DNA of 64,000 nt from Bilabrum cf. latius (taxonomy: Eukaryota > Bigyra: Bicosoecida > Bigyra > Bicosoecida): positions 434,001-498,000 of the forward strand of contig OZ237761.1 of the NCBI GenBank assembly GCA_965178125.1. Reading direction: 5' to 3'. Position numbers and translations under genes: made by a program. This document shows, piece by piece, positions 58,144-64,000 of the stretch. The notes under the pieces were generated by a model that had not been told where the DNA came from, did not search any database, and saw nothing but the letters and a program-made list of their open reading frames with translations. Each line of letters starts with the position of its first letter. Positions within the stretch are counted from its first letter, which is position 1.

Positions 58144-61100
58144 TTAATCTGACCCGCTGCTTTCACCATCGTCCCCTGCATCTGCACCACCACTCGTTGC
58201 AGGCACCAATTCGCCCAGGTACTTCTTGCCATGCTTCCTCGCCAGCTCATTGCGAACGGCAGTTGCAGCTGCACCGTGCTGCGCGAGCGACTAGAACCCC
58301 CTGCCCTATGCTCGAGGAACCCCGCCGTCAGCCGAATCGCTTGGCCTCACGCATCCCTGTACCGCGGCATGAAGCGCTGCACGAGCACCAGGCCCGAGAC
58401 CTGCTGCCGCTGCGTCCAACAGCCCACTCGCTTTAAGCCCATCCCCACCTGCAGCCAGTGATGCCGCGTCGGTCGAGCCGCCTGCACCGGCCCCGCCGAG
58501 GTGCATCATCATGCCTAGCAGCGCGCCGCAGAAGTCGTGGCCCATGCACTCGAGCTGCCTGGAGTCAAAGTGCCCCAGGGCACGCTCTCCCTGGGTCATG
58601 CCCGCAAACGACGCCTCGATCGTGTACGAAAAAGCCAGTGGCAGGTCCCTTGCCATGGCGACACGGGCACAGTTGGCCTTGGCACGATTGACCTTAAAGC
58701 TGCACGAGCCGAACGCGAAGTCGGTTGTTGTTCTACTCAATAGGAAGGGAAACAGGCGACCAGGAGTGCCGTGCGCCCATCGGTCATCGCAGCCGAACAT
58801 AAAGACGTTGCGGCGCCTTGAGTGGCCGTGAAAGTCACAGAACAGCAGAGGCCCACGATTTTGCCTGCGCACAGACAGCAGCATGTGCCTCAGATGCCAG
58901 ATGGTGGGCGCTTGCCGCCTGGTTGGAGTGGTCCAGTGTCTGTTCAGGTCGAATCCAGCCATATTCACGCGGTGATGCCCCGAGATGACGCCATCAGGGT
59001 TGAGGAAAGGGACGACTTTGAAGACGGCAAGCCTCCTGAGTGCCTGCGCCTGCTCGCAGCTCGAGGTAAGGAAATCGACCGCCCCGCGCATCATCCACGA
59101 TGCGTTCGTCTCGCCCGGATGCACGCGCGCGCTCAGCACCACCACCGGCCTGGCATCAAGGGGCACCCACGGAACGCCGCTAACGTCAAAGGCAGCCGGC
59201 GCGATCTCGGTATCTGTGATTGTGAGCAGCGGGAGCGGGTTGCCCAGAATGGAGTGGCATAGCACCGACCTGCTCATGTACCTGGAATGGAACAAGGCGC
59301 CCACAGGCAGCAGTCGGGAGTCTCCAGCACCTTCTGGGGAGGCATCATCGCCTGGTCCTACTTGTACCGTAGAGGTCGGGAGGCTGGAGGAAATCGTCTG
59401 AACTGGTTCTCCGGTCCGCTGCAGCTTGAGAGCCATGGCTTTGGCAGCTCTTGGACTGGACACCCGAAGTGTCGGTGCCGCATCATCGAGGGTCCCGTCC
59501 GGCAGGGGGGAAGCAGACGGCGGTGGCCGTCTATCAGATGCAGCAGCGAAAGGCTCATGCGGGCGGATGCACTGCTCTGCGGCATCCAGGGGAGCCTCCA
59601 CCAAAGGCACCGTCCCGTCCTCCTCGAGCCCCTCAAGCCGCAGCGCGCGGTGTTCCCAGCGACGTACATCCCGAGCCATGTCAGAGTACGTGTAGGGGTA
59701 GCAGTAGCACATCCAGAAGCGGCGGGTACCTGGGGGCAGGCGCAGCGTCCATACCTCTGTCCACAGCTGCTAGGTGTCAGGGTGGGGCTGTCCGCTGCTG
59801 GGGGTATCATGTTTGACTGTGCCTTTGGCGTCCTCTCCGGCCTTAGACGACTTGCCCGGTGCATGCTGGAGGGCGGCCTTGATGTCAGCAACGGCCTGTT
59901 TCGCGCGAGCGACAGCCTCTCTGGCTGCTTCGGGTGAGGGTGCTTGGTAAGGATCTAGCACATCACCAAGCTGCGGGACTGCACCGGTGTCGCTCACGTC
60001 GATTTTTGATTCTCTGGCAGCCTATGATTTGCCTCCAGCGGGCGCAGCATTGTCTTCTTGACCCGCTGCCGGCTCGTGCGGCGTCGCTCCGGGAGTGGGC
60101 AGCTGAGACCTCATCCAGGGACTGTCCAGCTCTGGTGCCTGGCCTACTTGCCGCTTCTGCTTGCGCATGTGGCTTCGGAAATACGCCACATCGATCCCTA
60201 GCCTCCGCCACCCGTCGCCAGCGGGAGGATCTCGCCAGAGGATGGACGTGCTCGGCGCGTCGTGTGCGTCGGGATCCGCAGCACCGACTGTCGGTGGAAC
60301 CTCTCCGCCTTGCAACGCGGACTGCAGCGCCGACACGCAACCCTGGGCCAGCTACGCCCCGTGAGACCTCCAACACCTCTCTGGCAGCGGTGTCGATTCG
60401 CCCGTGGTGCCTTCCACGTACACGACTGGTCGCATGCCGTGGTTATAGCTGGAATCTGCCTTTTCCAGGTTAAGGGCAGCAAGGGTTACCTCGATTGGCT
60501 GGTGCATTGCACGCAGAGTACGCGGATCGGACGGGCCGTCGGACTCCTTGCCAGCTGATTTGTCCGCGCCTTCTTTCACGACGTCGCACTGGAAGTTGAA
60601 CCACTAGGTATGACCCCCGGTGTTGGTGTCGGGGTCCAGCAAAAGAGCGTACTGCGATGGACCGACCCTCACGGCCGCCCTCAGGTTGCCAGTCTCGTAC
60701 CTTGACTCGAACTCCAGCCGCACGTCGTGCGAGTTTTGAGGCAGCTGCGGAGTGCTCTTGCTGCCCCCGGGGGCTCCCTATCGGCCGGGCGGGGTGATAG
60801 CTTCGAGGGCAATGGCTCGCCTGGTCGTTTCCGACGAGACGGCAACGGCAGCGTGCGGATTGTCACCGCCTTTCGCGAAAGCGGATCCGGTACTCCTGAC
60901 TGGGCTAGCGTCCTCGAGCACGTCTGTACTCGCCTCGTGGGTCTTCGGATCGATAGCAACCGTATGGCCGGAACCGACGAACTGGCGGAGGAGCACATCA
61001 GCCAGGAGTTCGCCCCTCTTGACAGCCCCAGAGCTGCCAGGTCCGATTCCATCCTGCCCCTCGCGCTCAGTGCCATCTGCACCCTGTGGCCGGGGCGGAG

Positions 61101-64000
61101 CACCCAGCTCCCTGCGCCTGTCCGACCGCACGTCCGGACCCAACACCGCGGAGGCGATCCGCCACGCCTCTTCCGGATCATATCGTGCCAGTGTGTAGTA
61201 GGCGAGGGGCAGGGCGGGAGGCACACGCGGTATCGCCGGTCCCAGTCGCTGCTGCCTCGAGCGAGGGCTTGAGGCCTGGTGGATGGGATCCAGCAGCCAC
61301 CTTGGCACCTCCCCGTGCTTCGACGACGGGGGTGGCGCGAGGTCTAGGTGGTGCTCCGAGTGGGTATCTAGCGCAAGGAGGTGCACGCGTCTGTCGGCGC
61401 GCGTGCTGGCAGGCTCGAGGGCACGATCCGCCGACATGGGCGTGAGAGGCACCCGACCTGCAGCGCCTGGTCCTGGTGCTGGATGCGCGACACCTGTCCA
61501 CTCCGCCCTCATTGCGTCCCTTGCCCAGTCGCCCGAGAGACCAACCAGGGCTGCTGCTTGGCTCACACAATTGGCGAAGAAGCGCCGAGCCACTCGAGCC
61601 CTCGTGGCTCTGTTGGCTGGCGGCATCGCTTCCATTGCCACTGGGGGTGGGAGCGCGTGGCACGCGGTCGGGAGGGCAGAGCTTGGGCTGTACCAGGGAT
61701 GCGGGTGAGATATGCCCCATTCAGACACGTAGGCGTGGGGAGGTACCCGGCGAGGACCGGTGAGATTGGCGCGAGTAGTCTCGTCCAGCAGATGGACTCC
61801 GCACTGCTTTAGCATTTCCTTGGCAGACTGCCATGCAGGAAGCCAGGTCCTGCGTTGTTCCACGCCGTCTCCAATATCATCGGCTTGCTTTTGACCCTGT
61901 AAAGCGGCTGCGTTCCCCCGACTTGCGGCTCCTCTTGGCTTGCTGCCGATTCGTATTGCTTCCTGCTGCAGTTCCGGCCACCAGTGCGGCATGCCGACCC
62001 AGTCGGCTCCGCCAGCAAATGCGCCTTGCACGTCCTCCATAGCCTCGATTCGCTCCAGCACCTCCGTCCACTCCTCATCATTGGCTCGGGCCTGAACAGG
62101 GGCAGAGCCGAAGGCCCGGGGGTCTACGAGTTTCGGAGGCGAGCGAATCGCGTCGGGGAGCAGGCATTGGCAGGAGGTGCGGAGGGCGGACAGCGGCCCA
62201 GTACGGTCGCCCGGCTCAGCAGATCGACGCAGCGATGCACCAGCATCAGCTGCAAGCGAATCTCCACCCGTGGAACCGCCATCGCTGACCATGGGATGAG
62301 CAGTTGCCAAAGCCGCAGGCACCGAATCACCGGATCCACCCGAGCTGCCTCTACCCCTAGAGTGCGAAAACGACATGGATGCATCGTCCGGCAGGGGCTA
62401 CAGCCGCATGCTACCCGACGGAGCCCGCCTTCTCCGGTGAGCGGGCTTGCCTGCCGCTGGCCCGTGGGAGCCCTCGTCTGACGTGGAAGTGCCGACGGAG
62501 GAGCTAGAGACACCGGGTGACGAGACGCACGCCCCGAGACCGAGACTCGGCGAGGCTGCTTCCGCATCGCCGCGGGCTTGCCGCAGCTCAACGGATTCCT
62601 TTCTGCCTAGCCGTCGCACTGCGGCAGCGGTGGTCGTACCTTCCTGCATGGAGGGCGATGACGAAACACCTGCCGACTGCTGCGAGCCAGCAGATCCCGA
62701 GGAGACAGGTCTGCCACTCGTGAACCCGCTGCCAAGCCTAGGCTCAAGCTTGTCGTGGCGTGCAGGGCCCATGAGATCACGGAGTACGCCAGGACCGCGC
62801 CTCTCAGCATCGGCGTTTGCGCGAATCGGCCCGGCGTTGGAACCCAGGGCTCGAAGCGTGCTACGCTTCGACCTTGGCGAGGGCATCTGCTTTGCGACCG
62901 CAGGTGCCGGGCCCTTGGGGGGGCGCAGTCCGCGGCTCTCCTTGCTAGCCGTTGCGCTGCGACCGATGCTTAGTGGGAGCCCCCTGCGTGATCCCCGGGG
63001 ACTCGTCGGCGCAGACCTAGCAATGGGGCTCGAGGCAGGGCCAGAGCCGCTGCTCTTTACGGAGGAGTCTTCCCCGCTGGATGGTCTGCTCGCGGTCTTG
63101 CCGTCCCTTTGTCCCTGCCGCAGAGAGGCGGGCAGCCTTATGCGAGCACGAGCAGCTGCACGCCCAGCGCCGGACTGTGGGCTGCTGTCGGCAGATTTGG
63201 CACCGCTCGCAGGAGCACCACTCCTGATCCGGATCCGCTGGCCCAGGCCAGGCCGCCTGCCTCCAGGGTGTGCCTGGTTGAGAGGCGGAGAAGGGCGACC
63301 GGTCGGTCCAGCAATGCCGACATTGGAATGGTTGGCTTTGGGGGCTTCTGTGGCCGCCCCTGGCACCACCCCGCGGGCTCGCCTCGCGACCACGCGCCTC
63401 GCCCTCCTACCCGTCCTCTGCTCCGCGACAGAGGCGCTGTCGTCGCTGTCGTCAGAGGCGGCGCTCCCGCCTGCCATCGAGTCCGCGTCGTGATCGGACT
63501 GGTCTCTCCCAAGCCGCACTAGCACAGACTCTGCCTCCATGGCTGAGTCGGTCTCACCTGCTTCCGACTCCCCCCGGATGCCAACCAGATCCGGATCGAT
63601 TGGGGGTGAGGGTCCCGCAGCAGATGCCCCCCCTAGTGCAGGGGTTGCAGCTGCCTCGCGATCGCCACCGTCAGAATCGCCGTCATCTGCCATGTCCAAC
63701 GCGCCGTCTGCATCCTCTGCCGCACTCCTCGCCAGGCTGCTGAGGCTACTCTCTCCGCCCAGGCTACCTCCATCGTCACTGCCAGCCTCAACGTCCTCCC
63801 CATCCAGGGGGGGGGCGTCTGCATCTTCACCCGGCTCAGCCGCTTCGCCCTCAAGATCGATTGACTCACCGTCGTTGGTGTCGCCCGCGATAACGACCTC
63901 CTCGCCCTCCTGATCGACGGTGCCAGCGCCTGCCCCTGCCCCAGCACCGGCCTGATCGTCACCACTCGCGCCCTGGGGGCCACCTCCTATCGTTGCCGCA
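58144..64000 (-). CDS. cytosolic carboxypeptidase (M14, CCP/AGBL-like), 5' end beyond window
   Basis: Zinc carboxypeptidase related to tubulin deglutamylases. The frame is open from the window edge to TAA at 58144, about 1,950 codons, crossing UAG at 62398, 60778, 60604, 60352, 60022, 59770, 58306 and 58291. The N-domain shows FESRYETGNLRAAVRVGP, LLLDPDTNTGGHTQWFNF and NLEKADSSYNHGMRPVVY; UAG 60604 is the Gln of HTQWF. Next come YPYTYSDM and the catalytic domain: HPGETNASW (zinc His and Glu), NPDGVISGHHRVNMAGFDLNRHW, FCDFHGHSRRRNVFMFG (third zinc ligand His) and YTIEASFAG (catalytic Glu). The first 1,000 residues are acidic, then Ser/Arg/Pro-rich and disordered. ATG 63693 is a possible start, but sequence up to 64000 reads as coding, so I treat the gene as partial. 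Presence suggests microtubule/flagellum biology. Confidence 0.87.

Noticed and set aside
1-64000. UAG codons as genuine stops, i.e. many short genes, pseudogenes or sequencing errors
   Set aside because: Frames continue unchanged, UAA/UGA are absent from them, and conserved domains run across UAG in unrelated genes. Pseudogenes would accumulate all three stops and frameshifts.
1-64000. UAG encoding leucine (as in some algae and a rhizarian) or glutamate
   Set aside because: At the conserved sites examined (GQSxG, P.QH, GW..Q, QSFE, QWF) relatives carry Gln, and hydrophobic Leu would not suit several positions.
1-64000. Selenocysteine or read-through recoding
   Set aside because: The codon concerned is UAG, not UGA, and it is too frequent and unaccompanied by any common downstream element.

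Overview
This window is nuclear DNA from a unicellular eukaryote (protist). It is GC-rich and very gene-dense: about 20 protein genes cover close to 90% of it. Evidence for a eukaryote: spliceosomal introns, calmodulin, a DHHC-type palmitoyltransferase, a PARP, a SNAPC1-like snRNA transcription factor, a cytosolic (tubulin-type) carboxypeptidase and a mitochondrial-type NOA1 GTPase. I cannot place the lineage.

The main result is a changed genetic code. Read with the standard code, almost every gene breaks at UAG codons, yet the frame continues and the protein family continues across each break. My hand count is about 99 in-frame UAG codons in about 19,000 codons over 17 of the 20 genes. No in-frame UAA or UGA was found. 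All 20 genes end in UGA (13) or UAA (7), and none in UAG. At several family-conserved positions the UAG sits where relatives carry glutamine: the residue before the carboxylesterase serine, the Gln of the NAPE-PLD Gln-His motif, the N-terminal GW..Q of TruA, the QSFE segment of PdxT, the Gln-Trp-Phe of the carboxypeptidase N-domain, and an Asn-Gln pair in a leucine-rich repeat. I infer UAG = Gln with UAA and UGA as stops (the same assignment as translation table 15). All genes below use that code.

A second unusual signal is splicing. I could define 11 introns (86-250 nt) from conserved proteins and reading phase. All 11 end in CGCAG; 9 begin GTGAG and 2 begin GTAAG.

Layout. 0-2 kb: UBA-like/PARP gene (+). 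2-13.5 kb: one 11.5-kb intronless frame (-) for a giant LRR/WW/coiled-coil protein. 13.5-18.7 kb: carboxylesterase, MATE transporter and PdxT (+). 19-23.3 kb: sulfatase, a small membrane protein and calmodulin (-). 23.9-33.3 kb: DHHC-type transferase, a five-C2-domain protein with large internal repeats, and a MAP-kinase-phosphatase-like enzyme (+). 33.6-39.2 kb: secreted beta-domain protein, NAPE-PLD-like hydrolase, EF-hand protein (-). 39.6-41.1 kb: TruA-type pseudouridine synthase (+). 41.3-55.1 kb: giant cyclic-nucleotide-binding protein, 7TM protein and NOA1/YqeH GTPase (-). 55.2-57.9 kb: SNAPC1-like factor (+). 58.1 kb to the edge: cytosolic carboxypeptidase, 5' end cut by the window (-).

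The genes do not form one pathway. Several touch calcium and lipid signalling (calmodulin, EF-hand protein, C2 protein, NAPE-PLD-like, DHHC). Many proteins are enlarged by low-complexity Ala/Gly/Ser/acidic insertions, and intergenic gaps fall as low as 12 bp. No tRNA, rRNA, CRISPR array or transposon was recognised.
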